Assembly: GCA_958450325.1 (NCBI GenBank) | Contig: OY288259.1 | Coordinates: forward strand, 55,640,987 to 55,704,986 | Length of the DNA: 64,000 nt | DNA from: Agrostemma githago | Lineage: Eukaryota > Streptophyta > Magnoliopsida > Caryophyllales > Caryophyllaceae | Reading direction: 5' to 3' | In this document: in pieces, positions 13,131 to 25,001 of the stretch | How the letters are laid out: each line of letters opens with the position of its first letter | How positions within the stretch are numbered: the stretch's first letter is position 1 | Program-made: the position numbers and the translations under genes | Notes under the pieces: generated by a model | Database searches by the model: none | The model's input: the letters and a program-made list of their open reading frames with translations, nothing else | What the model was told of the DNA's origin: nothing

Positions 13131-13926
13131 TTTTTTGTGAAACAACACCTATAAAAAAATATTTTGCAAAACACCACCTTTAATAAAAAAAGTATGTAAA
13201 CACAACCTTTGATAAAAAGGTTTTGAAGAACACCAACTTTAACAAAAAAAATTGTAAAACACATTCTTTAATTTTATTTTTTTTGCGAAACACTGCATTT
13301 TTTTTCCAGAGTTTGATCAAAATTAAAAGAATATACCCGTGCTGACTCTATTTTTTTGGTGAAATAACGTATATGGTTAGCTTTCCTTTTTTGCTACATT
13401 TTCCCTCAATAAATCTGTTTTTGCTCTTGATTTTTCTCCCTTTGAATTAATTATGCTCAATAACTCCTCTAATTAGAATGATTTGAAGAAAATCGACGAG
13501 TATAACCGAGATTGTAAAGATTAGAAGAGAATTGACGTTATTCCTAAAAATTGGTTTGAAGATGTAAATCATGGTTTGTTAGGATTTGGGAGGGGTGAAA
13601 GAAAAATGAGTTTAATGAGAGGGATAAGGCGAAATTGTGTTTTGATTACAAAATGATCAAGTCACATGATTTCATCAAAAGCCCGAGTCAACAACGAATT
13701 TTTCTTAGACTCCGGCAAAAATGATGTTTTCGCAAAAAAAAATGTTTGTTAAAGGTTGTGTTTTGCAAACCTTTTTTTAGTGAAGATGTGTTCCGCAAAA
13801 TATTTTTATTAAAGGTTGTGTTTTACGTACTTTTTTTTTTTTACAAAATGTGGTGTTTCGCAAAATACTTTTAATAAAGATTGTGTTTCACAAAATACTT
13901 TTATTAAAGGTTGTGTTTCACAAAAA
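13131..13926. mobile_element. Foldback-like element with TIRs built of about 30-bp subrepeats
   Basis: The left arm (about 13131-13310) and right arm (about 13725-13926) are inverted copies. Each is a short tandem array around the unit AAAGGTTGTGTTTCGCAAAA with spacers of TTTTTATT type. The unique centre (about 13311-13724) has no ORF of note. Terminal inverted repeats made of tandem subunits are the hallmark of foldback elements and some Mutator-like MITEs. I could not define a target duplication with confidence. Confidence 0.65.
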
Positions 13927-14169
13927 GTTCATTATATTAATAATATTGTTTCATCATTATTTCAAGGGTTATGTTAAATACAACCCTTAAGATTGTTTTT
14001 AAGTTTTTAATATCTTTCAAATTTGGTACTCCGTATAAAGTTAGAAATTAAAAAATAAACTACACATACATCGATGCAATTAATACAACTATTAAGAATT
14101 TGTTTTCTCTTTTACACTCTTAAATACAATCCTAAGGGTTGTATTTATCATTTCCCTTATTTCATTATA

Positions 14170-14415
14170 CTCCCCCGTTTCATTTGATTGTTTGCATTTT
14201 TTTTTTTTTGGACACTATTCATAGGTGAGTGAAATTGTCAATGTAACTTCTAATATAAGATAAAATATAGTCATGTGAGATTTTGTTTAAATTGTCTAAT
14301 TGAGTATGTTATAAACATCAATTTTTTATAATTTTTAGAAATACGTAGCCAAGAAGAAAACGTACATTGACAAGTGTTAAAAAATTAAATGCAAAGAATC
14401 AAATGAAACATGGGA
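14170..14415. mobile_element. Stowaway-type MITE (family shared with 31171-31408)
   Basis: It opens after TA with CTCCCCCGTTTCATTTGATT and closes with AATCAAATGAAACATGGGAA. The interior (ATTCATAGGTGAGTGAAATT, TAATATAAGATAAAATATA, CATGTGAGATTTTGTTTAAA) matches the MITE at 31171-31408 closely. The right terminus has drifted. Confidence 0.75.
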
Positions 14416-14481
14416 ATAATGTATAAATATTACGGAGTACGAAGTATAATATTTTACTCGTAATAATTTTGGTAACACATA

Positions 14482-14743
14482 CTCCCTCCCATCCAAACAA
14501 TCCTTGACATAAGGATTTTCATCAATTTTAAGAAAAAGTGGTAAAAGTAAGGACATTATTGGTAAATCAAATGGTGTTATGGGTCCACCAAAATTAAAGT
14601 AAGGAAAAAGTAGTGGCATTTTGTGTAAATAGAGGAAAGATATGAGGATTAAAAGGTAAAATCTTTTGCCAAAAGAGGAATGTAAAGAATTGATTGGATT
14701 GTCCATTTATAGTAAGTGTAAAGATTGTTTGGATGGAAGGGAG
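14482..14743. mobile_element. Stowaway-type MITE, 262 bp
   Basis: TA-flanked element with ends CTCCCTCCCATCCAAACAAT and GATTGTTTGGATGGAAGGGAG, which are inverted repeats of each other. The interior matches the truncated relative at 12845-13051. Confidence 0.85.
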
Positions 14744-14841
14744 TAGCTGACAGGTTGAGTTTCAAGTTTCAACACTTAACTAACGAATCATTTTGCATTT
14801 TGAATCAAATGGTTCACATATTGAAATTTAAAAAGGTTCTA

Positions 14842-15003
14842 CTCCCTCTGAGTTTTTATTTTAGTTTCACCTTCTTTTTTTAGACCATCAATGTGTGGTT
14901 CACATTTATTCTCTTTTCCTCTTTATTTGAACCATTTATTTTCCCTCCTTTATTTTTCATCCAAAAACTAATTTTTGGGACAATAATAGAAATTCGAAGG
15001 GAG
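14842..15003. mobile_element. Stowaway-type MITE, 162 bp
   Basis: TA-flanked, starting CTCCCTCTGAGTTTTTATT and ending AATTCGAAGGGAG. The interior word ATGTGTGGTTCACATT also occurs in the MITE at 32812-33012, so both belong to one family. Confidence 0.8.
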
Positions 15004-15152
15004 TAGATTTGAAGGAAAAAAAGGTTGAAGGGTGGTTGAAATTTGACAGGTGTAGCGGAGAAGAATAACGTTAGGAGTTTAGGACCTCAATAATTGTTGT
15101 TGCGAAGTTGTGATGTGATAATGCATGCCATCACTCATCACTCGGTACTCGG

Positions 15153-15634
15153 TAAGGGTGAGAAAAAAAAAAATCGAACCGGTTTTAAAAACCGAAACCG
15201 AACCGAAACCCGGTTAAAAAAACCCGAAAATCCGGGTTTTAGAATTTGAAAATCGGTTCTGGTCCCGAATCGGTTTTTTTTTAGTGAAAACCGGTTTGGG
15301 TTCGGTTCATAAATTTTCAAAACCGGGTACCCAGTTTTGAACCGGTTTATACTTTTAAAGGGAAAAAATTCTCACTTTTTTGATTTTTTTATGGAATATT
15401 AGTGAAACCGGGTCAAAAACCGGTTCGGAAACCGGTTCAAAAAACCGGTTTATAACAATGATCGCCATTTTATTTAAAAATCGGGTCATAGAAACCGGTT
15501 CGGGTAAAAACCGGTTCGGTTTCGGTTTACAAAATGAAAAAAAACCGGTTACCCGGTTTAAAACGGGTCAGTTTCGGTTCGGAAAAATAAGTTTTTTAAA
15601 AACCGGTTCGGATACCCGGTTTTGCTCACCCCTA
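15153..15634. mobile_element. hAT-type MITE composed of AACCGG-rich palindromic words
   Basis: The ends TAAGGGTGAG and CTCACCCCTA form an imperfect terminal inverted repeat. The element is bounded by the direct repeat CGGTACTCGG (15143-15152 and 15635-15644), which contains the 8-bp duplication expected of hAT elements. The 482-bp body is dominated by AAACCGGTTCGG, ACCCGGTT and CGGTTTCGG words on both strands. It sits about 190 bp upstream of the AAE7-like start codon, so it may affect the promoter. Confidence 0.8.
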
Positions 15635-15826
15635 CGGTACTCGGCGCCTCTACTTTAAAAAAACGTCCACAAATTACTACTACTACCGCTACAACTACTA
15701 CACACTTCCCAATCCTCTAATACTAATACTCATACTCATTCATAGGAGTATTCATCACAAACACAAACACAAACACAAACAGACTCCATACACACACAAC
15801 AACACACAATTGAGTGAGTGAGGAGA

Positions 15827-18800
15827 ATGGAAGACATAGATGATCTACCCAGGAACCCAGCCAACTACACGGCCCTCACACCCCTTCACTTCCTCGAACG
15901 AGCCGCCACCGTCCACCCCACCCGCGCCTCCATCATCCACGGCTCTCTTACCTACACTTGGCTCCACACTTACCACCGCTGTCGCCGCCTTGCCCACGCC
16001 CTCTCCCGCCGCAACATCCTCGCCGCTTCTACGGTTCCCTCTCCCTCTCTTTTCTCTTAACTTTTTCAACCGCCAATCCAAGTTGTTGATTGTTGATCGA
16101 ATCTTAGCTTCCCACCTCCAAAGTCTGATCATGTCCGCCTCTAATTATTTTGATCCTTTAGTCTACTACTCGTAGTTACTAGTAGCTCATCGCTATCCTA
16201 CTCATACTCATATTGCTTCAGTATTACTCCCCTCCCTTTCCCTCACTATTTCTATTTCCGTTTTTGGTATGTCGTCACAGAGAAGCTCTCCTCTAGTGTA
16301 GCCTCATTCTATAGTACAGGAAAATGTGTCTGAAAGAGGGTTTATCACTTATAAACATGATTACTGTGTAACTGTGTTTTGTCATTTTGTGTGGCAAGAA
16401 ACCAAATAGTATAGATAACTGTTGATCGAGACCGACCGACACTCCAATCTTCTGCTAAACAAATACGGACTACTCTGTAGTTAGGTTATTGCAAGGATGA
16501 AACATTTGCTGCACCATTTCTAAAGCCTCAAAATATAGAAATTAATAAAATGGAAAACAAGTCCATGTTATGTTTTTCCAGTCGCATTGGGGATCTGATA
16601 ATGTAAATTTGACTAAGAATTTACTAAGAGTTACTCCATATTTACGGTGCACCAAAAATGAATCTTCTCTCAGCATATAATTAAGTCCTTTTAGCATGAT
16701 GTGGAAATGTGCAAGCAATTAATAGTGTTATAGGTTGGCCATTAAAGAGAATGAATAATCTATCAAGACAGGTAATGTGTGCCTAGAAATTACCAAGTAC
16801 TTTTTTTGTGTACTTAATGTTGTGTCATCGTCGTCGTGTGCTTTCAGGAACACATTTTGTTGGTTAGTATCATTAGGTTAGGCCAATTTGTAGGCAAAGT
16901 AACATGCTGAAACTTTTATCTTATATGTAGTCAATTTGTAGCTTTTGTATACCATTGCAATAGTTCTGATCTTGATCAGCTAATTCATAAGTAAATAATT
17001 CATCGCAAGAATCTGGTGGAATATTTTCAACTGAAAATTAGGCTCTCTAGGCATTGCAGCATGACTACTAGGTCGACAAATGTGTGAAGCAAGAGTTGCG
17101 TTTGGGTTTTGGAAAAATGTTATGGACCATGATTCGACCTAACTTCAGTTGATGAATCATGAGTTATGTTTAGTCACTAGTTTGAAAGAATGTTGCTTCA
17201 CTGCTGATAGTTTGTGGCAAAGACCTTATATTGTTATGTATGAGTATTTGCTTGACTGCGAGACATTAGTTGCTGTTAAGGCTGCTCTGCTCGTTCTTTT
17301 CTTATTTTGCGACTTAGTGGACGTAATTGTGTTGGACTTCCTGTGCTAATATATTACTCGGCTGGTATAAAAAAGTGAGACTATGAAATATCGAAACTAT
17401 TACCATTTTTCTATTTTAGTAAGGATCTGTTTCTTTATGCTGGTGATTAGTTATGATGAAATTCCTTTTCCCTTAGGCTGTAGGTTAAACATGGGTAATT
17501 TTAATTTTGAAATTTGTGACTGTAGGTATCAATCATTGCTCCGAATGTCCCAGCTATCTATGAGGCTCATTTTGGCGTTCCAATGTCTGGAGCTGTTCTG
17601 AACACCGTCAATGTCCGTCTCAATGCAGAAACTATCGCCTTTCTTCTTGGACATTCTCAATCCGTACTTATTATGGTTGACCAAGAATTTTTCACTTTGG
17701 TCGAGGAGGCTTTAAAAATTTGGGCTGAGAAGAACAAAGGTGATTTTAAGCCACCAATTCTGGTAGTTATAGCTGATGCAGCTTGTGATCCAAAAGGTCT
17801 TGAATATGCTTTAAGCAAAGGTGCCATTGAGTACGAGAAGTTCTTGGAGACAGGTGACCCGGATTTTGCTTGGCAACCACCAAAAGATGAGTGGCAGAGC
17901 ATCACTCTAGGTTATACCTCTGGCACTACAGCAAGTCCTAAGGGAGTCGTATTACATCATCGAGGAGCGTATCTTATGGCTATGAGTAATGTTGTAATTT
18001 GGCAAATGACTGAAGGACCTGTGTACCTTTGGACGCTGCCCATGTTCCATTGTAATGGATGGTGTTTCACTTGGACTCTCGCTGCTCTTTGTGGGACCAG
18101 CATATGTCTAAGACAGGTGAGCGAGATTGATGCTTTCTAGCTATACTATCATCTACTCCCTCTGTCCCAATGAATTGTTTGCCTATTCCATATTGGTGCG
18201 TCTCAATGAATTGTTTGCCTTTCTATTTTAGGAATGTTTTTTTATATGTAATTTGACCCTTGACTCCACATGTCACATCCTAATTGGATCTCTTCCCCTT
18301 GGTGTCAAAAGCAAAGACAAACAATTCATTGGAACGGAGGGAGTATATACGCGAGTCCCCACTATGAATGGATGCTATCTATGTTATGCTCTTAGATATG
18401 TTGTCTATCTCTCATGGTTCTCTTTCTATGACTCCAGATTATTGCATGATAACCTATAAATCCAAGTAAATAAATACGTCAAAAACTAGAAGAGTGTGTA
18501 TAAAATTGCATATCGAATAATGACACAATATTAATTAGAAACTGGAACCACTTTGTGCATCAGTCTTTTCCATAGATATTGTCTACAAGGTAAGCTGCTT
18601 TCTCTGCAATTAGCCATACAAACAACTGGAAAAAAAATATTAGTACTTGAATATTTGTATCATATTTATTGCATTTCTTCTCTAGTTTTTTCAATACTTT
18701 TTGAATAAGTTATTCTTGGTGAACACACTATCTGCATTGCCATATCTTTCAATCAATCAGTGAGACTGAGAGTGAGGCTGAACTTGTAACCTTAATACTT

Positions 18801-19869
18801 ACAATTTTGTGTTCTTCATCATTTTTCAAGTTCTGCAGTTGTCTTGTTGTGATTTATTTTGATGTATTCCTCATCAAGTTTTGCTTTGTTTGCTTCTCAT
18901 ATGGACGAAAGAGGATTTGGATCTGACATGTAAATATAACCTCCTCTTCTTCATATGTCGATTTGTCTTTAGGTGACAGCCAAGGCAGTTTACCAAGCAA
19001 TAGCCAACAATGGAGTCACACATTTCTGCGCAGCTCCTGTGGTACTGAACACCATCGTCAATGCCAAAAAAGAAGAGACAATCCAACCCCTCCCTCGTCT
19101 TGTGCATGTCATGACTGCAGGAGCTGCACCTCCTCCTCCCGTGCTCTTTGAAATGTCTAAGCGTGGGTTCCGTGTAGCCCATACTTACGGGCTTTCTGAA
19201 ACGTACGGGCCTTCTACCATTTGTGCTTGGAAGCCTGAGTGGGATTCTAAGCATCCCGTAGAACAAGCCCGTTTGAACGCAAGGCAGGGGGTTAGGTATG
19301 TTGGTATGGAAGCCGTTGATGTTGTCGATCCAAAAGACATGAAACCAGTACCTGCTGATGGAAAGACGGTGGGGGAAATTGTCTTTCGGGGAAATACAGT
19401 AATGAAAGGGTATTTAAAGAACCCGAAAGCTAATGAGGAATCTTTTGCAAATGGATGGTTCCATTCAGGTGACTTGGCGGTTAAGCATCCCGATAACTAC
19501 ATTGAGATCAAAGACAGGTCAAAGGATATTATTATATCTGGAGGTGAGAATATTAGCAGTGTGGAGGTAGAAAACAGTCTGTACATGCATCCAGCTGTAC
19601 TCGAGGCATCGGTTGTGGCAAGACCAGATGAGAAGTGGGGAGAGTCTCCTTGTGCGTTTGTGACATTGAAATCGGACGTGGACCAATCAGATGAGCAGCG
19701 TTTGGCTGAAGATATCATGAAGTTTTGCCGGACCAAAATGCCGGCCTATTGGGTTCCGAGATCAGTTTTCTTTGGACCATTGCCAAAGACTGCTACCGGG
19801 AAGATACAGAAACACGTGCTGAGATCTAAAGCTAAAGAGATGGGACCTGTGAAGCACAGTCGGTTGTAA
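15827..19869 (+). CDS. AAE7: Peroxisomal acyl-activating enzyme, AAE7/ACN1-like (short-chain acyl-CoA synthetase)
   Basis: Three exons: 15827-16033, 17526-18116 and 18973-19869. They join in phase 0 to 564 codons, close to the family length. The enzyme should ligate acetate or another short-chain acid to CoA through an acyl-AMP intermediate in peroxisomes. Visible motifs are the AMP-binding loop YTSGTTASPKG (about residue 199), TYGLSETYG (about 337), GWFHSGD (about 426), the hinge stretch DRSKDIIISGGENIS (about 446) and the catalytic-lysine region TATGKIQK near the C-terminus. The last three residues, SRL, are a peroxisomal PTS1 signal, as in AAE7. The ATG is in AGAATGG; an in-frame GTG nine bases upstream is not used. 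The exon 1 donor (ACG|GTTCCC) is weak, but the join matches the family. Intron 2 carries a MITE (18156-18343). Recognition of AAE7 rather than a near relative such as AAE1 rests on remembered similarity and the SRL tail. Confidence 0.93.
18156..18343. mobile_element. Stowaway MITE inside intron 2 of the AAE7-like gene
   Basis: 188 bp with ends CTCCCTCTGTCCCAATGAAT and ATTCATTGGAACGGAGGGAG and TA on both sides (154-155 and 344-345 of the 18 kb block). The internal GAATTGTTTGCCT occurs twice at the left end. Confidence 0.92.
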
Positions 19870-20730
19870 CTTGTGAGTTTTAAGTTATAGTACCAGTAAT
19901 ACCTGTTCTCCAATTTTATGAATTTTATTTCTGAAGTTACAGTTTCAGAATAAGATATAATCAAAGTTGTGGGATATTTTTTTACTTCGCTTTCCTTATA
20001 ATGAGAAATTGTACCATTCATACATGTATCTCTGCTGGAATTCGGAACAAAAGGTTCTATATAGCAACATTGTAAAATATCTGTTAAGAATTTCAAATTT
20101 TCGAGTAAATTCTTGTTGATCTAGCCTCGATTTTCACTGAGAATGCAACTGCATCAAACCATAAGCGGGATATTTTTTTTCCGCTTTTATGATCCATCCT
20201 AATACTAATCCCCTAAACCCGATGATTAGAAAAAAAGGCGTCCAAGTAAATCCCCAAGTTTTGCTGGTATGGTGTATTACCGGCGTTGAAACCTAAATTA
20301 TTGTGGCGTCTGCCAAATCAAAATCCTGAACTGTCTAGATTTTGTCGTGGATTCGCATAAAAACATACATGGTTAGGTGAAGTTTCAAGGTAACTTGTAA
20401 ACCCAAAAGCTGATAACTTGCATTTTACTGTCCTTTATTCTCAAGGGTAATTCAACATAAGTATTATGTCGAGGAAACCCAGCTTTACACTTCAAACCAA
20501 AATTATTCATACAAGAAATTGTCTTCTGGCAATTAGTGACCTAATTCATTATTTTCTTCATCACTTGGTCTGCTATTATATTACTCTCTGGCCCTAAGAA
20601 TAAGGGTTTTGACCTCCACACCGAAAAACCTATTGATCAAGCAAAGTAATTAACATAATAACATGTATAAAATCTGCATTTATATACATTTGTTCTCTCA
20701 GGTTTTGTTGCCTTAATACATCATTTACCA
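19870..20730. other. Intergenic: AAE7-like 3' region and promoter of the next gene
   Basis: No coding frame or repeat end is evident. A TATA-like TTTATATAC lies near 20680, about 50 bp before the next start codon. Confidence 0.45.
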
Positions 20731-21748
20731 ATGGCTTCCTCTGTTACTGTAGGACAGTATGTTTTAGTGTTTTTGATTGTCTGTACTGTAATTTTCAGCT
20801 GCACCTCAGGTATGGTTATAATAAAGATGAAATTATTCATTACTTGAAGGATGTGTGTTTCAATTAAAATAACTTTGTTACAACTTGTAACTGATTTTCC
20901 AAGATTTCTCGTATAAAATAGTCAATAGTCTCATATTTCACAATTACTGTATGTGAGGAGACTAATTGTCCTTGATCAGGGGAAGATAATGGATGTGAGG
21001 GAGGAGTTGAAAATGGAGGTTATGAAGGCGGTGATGAAGATCATGGTCACAATGAGGGAGAGGGTGGCGCTGGCGCACACCATGGCAACGATCCAGCTCA
21101 TATTGTTGCCGGGGCTCTGCTATGCTTCGGTGAGAAACACGTAAGCCCCTTTTTCTTTTTCTTATTATTTTCAGAAATCTACACGTTCGCTTTCTCAAAG
21201 GTTAGGATTTCAAATTGAACTTTGATATCATGTTAAGATATACGTGATGTTCTCCCCTTGTGTGTGTGTATATATATATTGAGCAGATATACCAGAGGTG
21301 CGACGAATGGTGTAGACTATCGGAAAAAGGAGATCTGCATGTACCACACGATGAAATAGAAGGGTTCTGCAACGGGCCTTGTGTTGAGGAAACGAACCAT
21401 GTACTGGAGTGCTTGGAAGAGATAATGGGCAACTTCATGTTCTTCAACAAGGCTACTACTCGGGATGTGAGAGACACTATTTCAGCAGCTTGTGGTCATC
21501 GTCTTCTTCACACAGACACAGGTAATTAAACGACTTCCTTCGACTTTGCAGTGACAGTGCGGACGTTGCCAAAATGATGAGAGTGTGGGTGATGCATATA
21601 TGCAGGTGGTGATTTGGATGTGGGAGAGCACATTAGTGAAGGTGGTCAAGAGAGTGAAAGCAATAGCATTGGAATTCAATCACCTGAACTTCTTACTCTT
21701 TTCTCCTTCAAACTCATCACACTTACTTGCCTCCTTCTGCTACTTTAA
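20731..21748 (+). CDS. Small secreted DUF7731-like protein, probably GPI-anchored
   Basis: Four exons (20731-20809, 20980-21140, 21287-21521, 21606-21748) with standard GT-AG borders sum to 618 nt, 205 residues. Residues 1-25 form a hydrophobic signal peptide. A Gly/Glu/His-rich linker follows (about 27-64). Next comes a domain beginning DPAHIVAGALLCF, with conserved-looking cysteines in CDEWC and FCNGPC plus later single Cys; it ends at AACG. This matches my memory of a plant-specific family (DUF7731) of unknown function. The last 19 residues are strongly hydrophobic (LFSFKLITLTCLLLLL), consistent with a GPI-attachment signal and a plasma-membrane/apoplast location. The exons lie in different apparent frames, so no single long ORF shows the gene. 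The role is unknown. Confidence 0.82.
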
Positions 21749-22511
21749 TCATCTTACATGGTTTTAAGTTTTAACTCCGGATATGCATTGTAAGTGGTCG
21801 TATATACATTGAAATGAATAATACGGAGTATATTCTGAGATGTGTGATCGTTGTAGACGTGTAGTGTATCCAAAAATCACTTTCATAAGATGTAACATGA
21901 AAATAAACTCTAATGACTCAAAGTGGTCAACTGCAATTTGAGTTTTAGCGTGACCATCCGCACATTTTGCTTCTTTTCCAACTGTCACAAGAATTTATAA
22001 GTGATTGTAGATATACAATACTAAAATATTCAAGATTGATTTGAAATGAGAACCTCATTGAGTGTCTAGAGGTGGAATTTATCCGTTCAGAGTTTGTTTT
22101 TGAACCTCACAGATCTCAAGTTTTCCAGGTATCAGATCTGCTTCTTTTGGTAGTGCCTGGCAATGAATGTACGAACCAAAATTTATAGCAACATTCACAA
22201 ATCACAAGAAATAACACAATTTTCCACCTGTATCCAGAATCCAAGTACCCTTGATCAACGAAGTCTATACAGAAGCAATTAGAAACATAGCTAGATTTCG
22301 TCATTGAAATGGTCAAATATTCAGAATGCAGCAAAGATCAATAAGCATGTTCTGCAGTTGAATTCCAGAAGTTTCCAATGAGCAACTTCTAGCAGAAGAG
22401 AACAAGGCAAATATCGATCACCACCTTCCTTGTTTCTTATAAAAATGCACCTAATCAGATTCTACTGCAATGCGCACTGCTTGGGTCTCTGTCTACTCTT
22501 ATAACAGAGAT
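21749..22511. other. Convergent 3' intergenic region
   Basis: This lies between the 3' ends of the plus-strand DUF7731-like gene and the minus-strand PSMG3-like gene. No coding frame or bounded repeat is visible. It contains ATACGGAGTAT at about 21821. Confidence 0.45.
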
Positions 22512-24053
22512 TTACCAGATTCGATTTTCTGTCACTGCAGACACAACTGCTTTGATTGAATCCTGCAGTGTCCAATAACAAGGTTTAGAATACACCAGTC
22601 TGCTGATAGACTCTTTAGTACACTTCAAAAGAAGTCATACCGCAGAATGGTCCTTTAGGCCAAGAGAGAGGACCAGTGACTTCGAAGAGCCAGCTTCGCT
22701 ATACAATCAAAACGGAAACAGCTCTTTAGAATTTCAAACGTAGCTCCACCAAAATCAACATTATTTGATAAAATTGATGACGCTTCTTTTTAGTGTGAAA
22801 TAGCATGCGATTCTCGATTATGTTGGTTCGCGTGGAAACAGCCTCTCTGGAGTAAGGTAAGGCAGTGTACATCTGAAAAACGTCCACCTTTTCCCCTCCT
22901 CCAAGGCAAATTAAAATGTCTCTTCCATAGAAAATATTTGGAGTTGGAGGAAATTGTATCGAAATAACCCCCACCATTTCCCCCTCTCCTTCCTTTTATC
23001 CCATTCCTCCTCCCCCATAGGAAAGATTTGGAGGGAAATTGGATCCATATTTTTGGTCTTGAGTCTTGACGCATCTACTACAAGAATCATCATGAACGAA
23101 TTCTACTTAAGGAAGACAAGGACTGGATAATGCCTCGCAGTTAGTGAGTTTTAATATAGAGTAGTAGATAATCATCTAAATATATAGCATCAGATTTAAG
23201 CTCCATCCTTGCTAACACGAAGTATCATATAGCAAAAGAAAAGTTTACCTAATGTTTTGAATTAGCTTGCGAGCACATGCCACTAACATTGGCTACACAA
23301 AGAGAAATATAACCTCAGTTAAGTAGCATAGGTAGACAGATTATAAACATATGAATATGAAGAGAGCATAGCGGGTAACCTCATCGCGTTTGCCAATTAA
23401 CACGGACACAGTGAATGTTGGATGAAGTGTAACCCCTTCCTCTTTTGTAGCTTGCAAGATTGTCCCCATACTTCCAATTTGAGTTGCAATCACCTGTTTC
23501 CATGCTTCTTATATGAGATTGCATTTACGAGGCGCTAATAGTTTTAATGCAATTATAAGAGAAGATGGTGACTCACGAGAAAGTAATCTTCATAAGCACA
23601 TATGACGAAATGTGTTTGGTTTCCCTGGAAACCAAAAGACATAAAAAAATTAAACACAGGGGCTCAATTCCCTGTTGCAGATAGCAAATGTGAGCATGCT
23701 CAAATCCATTATAATTGGAAACAAATACGAGTACTATTTTACATTACAAGCATCAAGATAGGCTTATTAAGGACAACATTAACGCTTTATGGAGCTAATT
23801 TACAGGGCTCGTAGAATTGGAAGCTAGAGCGAAATTGAAGTGGTGTATGAGGTGAATCATACACAGTGACAGAGCCAACAATCCCCAAAATTGATGGATC
23901 CTCAATGACTGCATAATTCGACATTCCGAAAACTGATAACACAGAAATGGAATGAAATCAAGATGATGATGATGATGATGATGATGATGGTACCTGAATG
24001 TCAAGGGTGAGCTGCTTAGTGAGGACGGGAAATCCGGGAGGTGTATTATCCAT
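22512..24053 (-). CDS. PSMG3: Proteasome assembly chaperone 3 homologue
   Basis: Six minus-strand exons: 23994-24053, 23577-23624, 23380-23493, 23249-23292, 22641-22698 and 22512-22562. All have GT-AG borders and total 375 nt, 124 residues, the usual size for PSMG3/PBAC3. The product should pair with chaperone 4 and guide alpha-ring assembly of the 20S proteasome. Family-like stretches are THFVICAYEDYFLVIATQIG, HPTFTVSVLIGKRDEPMLVA, SLVLSLGLKDHS and the C-terminal AVTENRIW. Exons are so short (44-114 nt) that no ORF scan shows the gene. Intron 1 (23625-23993) contains an (ATC)n run and an open stretch that I rejected as an exon. The identification comes from remembered family similarity. Confidence 0.87.
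23962..23990. repeat. (GAT)n microsatellite in intron 1 of the PSMG3-like gene
   Basis: About nine GAT units directly next to the exon 1 splice donor on the minus strand. Length variation here could sit close to splicing signals. Confidence 0.9.
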
Positions 24054-24293
24054 GGAATACCTAATGGAGTATTCTACTTCTAATGATGCTACTAACACCG
24101 AATTACTGGCGAAATGCGGCGGTGGTTTTCCAAATTCAAATACGAGAATGTCACTCTAAACTCTAAATTCCCAACCCACAACTCGTAACCTAGGTTCATA
24201 CAAGCTTCAATTTTTCAACGCCAACGAGCTTTGTCATCTCACTTTTTTTTTTGTATGTATAGTACTCACTATGTTAGATAAAAACAAATAATT

Positions 24294-24885
24294 ATTAAGT
24301 TAAATTCATACATCTACCCTAGCTAAAAAATCCTTCTCCCTCCTCCCAACAAAAAAACCCTAGCCTCAAAAAAAAAAAATTTGGTGGTAAGCCCCCAATT
24401 TTTAATTTAATTAATTATATCGTTTTAATATTAGCATTATTAGTATTTTAGTTATAATAAGTCCACTCCTTTTGGAGAGTTTCGCCCCATCAATTGATGG
24501 GTTTCGCTCTCTCTTTAAGGAGGGATGTTAAATCTATTATAGTGGAGAAGACGCGGAAGATAATCAGTGCTATAATCGTTCATCACGTGGTATCTCAATT
24601 TATGTCAGATCGGCGGCTACAATCTATTGAGTTAGAAGAAATTGATTCTCGTCAGAACCTTGGAAGATCCGAAGACCCTCTTGTGAAAAGCTGTATCATT
24701 AAACAGCGATGTGTTGAAAGAGGATGTGCAGAAGCGGAGATCAAAATCTTAGTGAGAGATCTTTGTTTTAACGAGAATTTATTTTACTCAAATTTTATAG
24801 TATTGTATCCGTTTAATTTCGATATAAGTTGTAGATGTCGTATGACTTTTTATTAATGAAATGATCTATTCGCTCAAAAAAAAAA
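24294..24885 (+). mobile_element. Short non-autonomous retroposon with 17-bp target duplication
   Basis: The direct repeat GATAAAAACAAATAATT flanks the segment exactly (24277-24293 and 24886-24902). The right end is an A run after TCTATTCGCTC. These are marks of target-primed reverse transcription. The left part (CCCTAGCTAAAAAATCC, AACCCTAGCC) looks like a 5' leader. The right part holds a 120-codon frame (24494-24856) without a recognised domain. At about 592 bp it may be an internally deleted LINE carrying only both ends, or a retroposed transcript. Confidence 0.75.
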
Positions 24886-25001
24886 GATAAAAACAAATAA
24901 TTTCCTACCGCTAGGTTTATCTACGGAGTAACATTACTTGATCCGTCACCGATATGTGAGGGAAAATTACTCTATTTTTTTAACACGGGATGTAAATGAG
25001 C

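Noticed and set aside
15845..16132. Frames in other registers over AAE7 exon 1 (for example 15840-16175 and the minus strand)
   Set aside because: Shadows of a GC-rich exon.
23813..23895. Open stretch in intron 1 of the PSMG3-like gene that could read VIEDPSILGIVGSV
   Set aside because: Including it breaks the family pattern, because exon 1 joins directly to the GNQTHFVIC exon in phase and at the right length. It could be an alternative exon, but nothing supports it.
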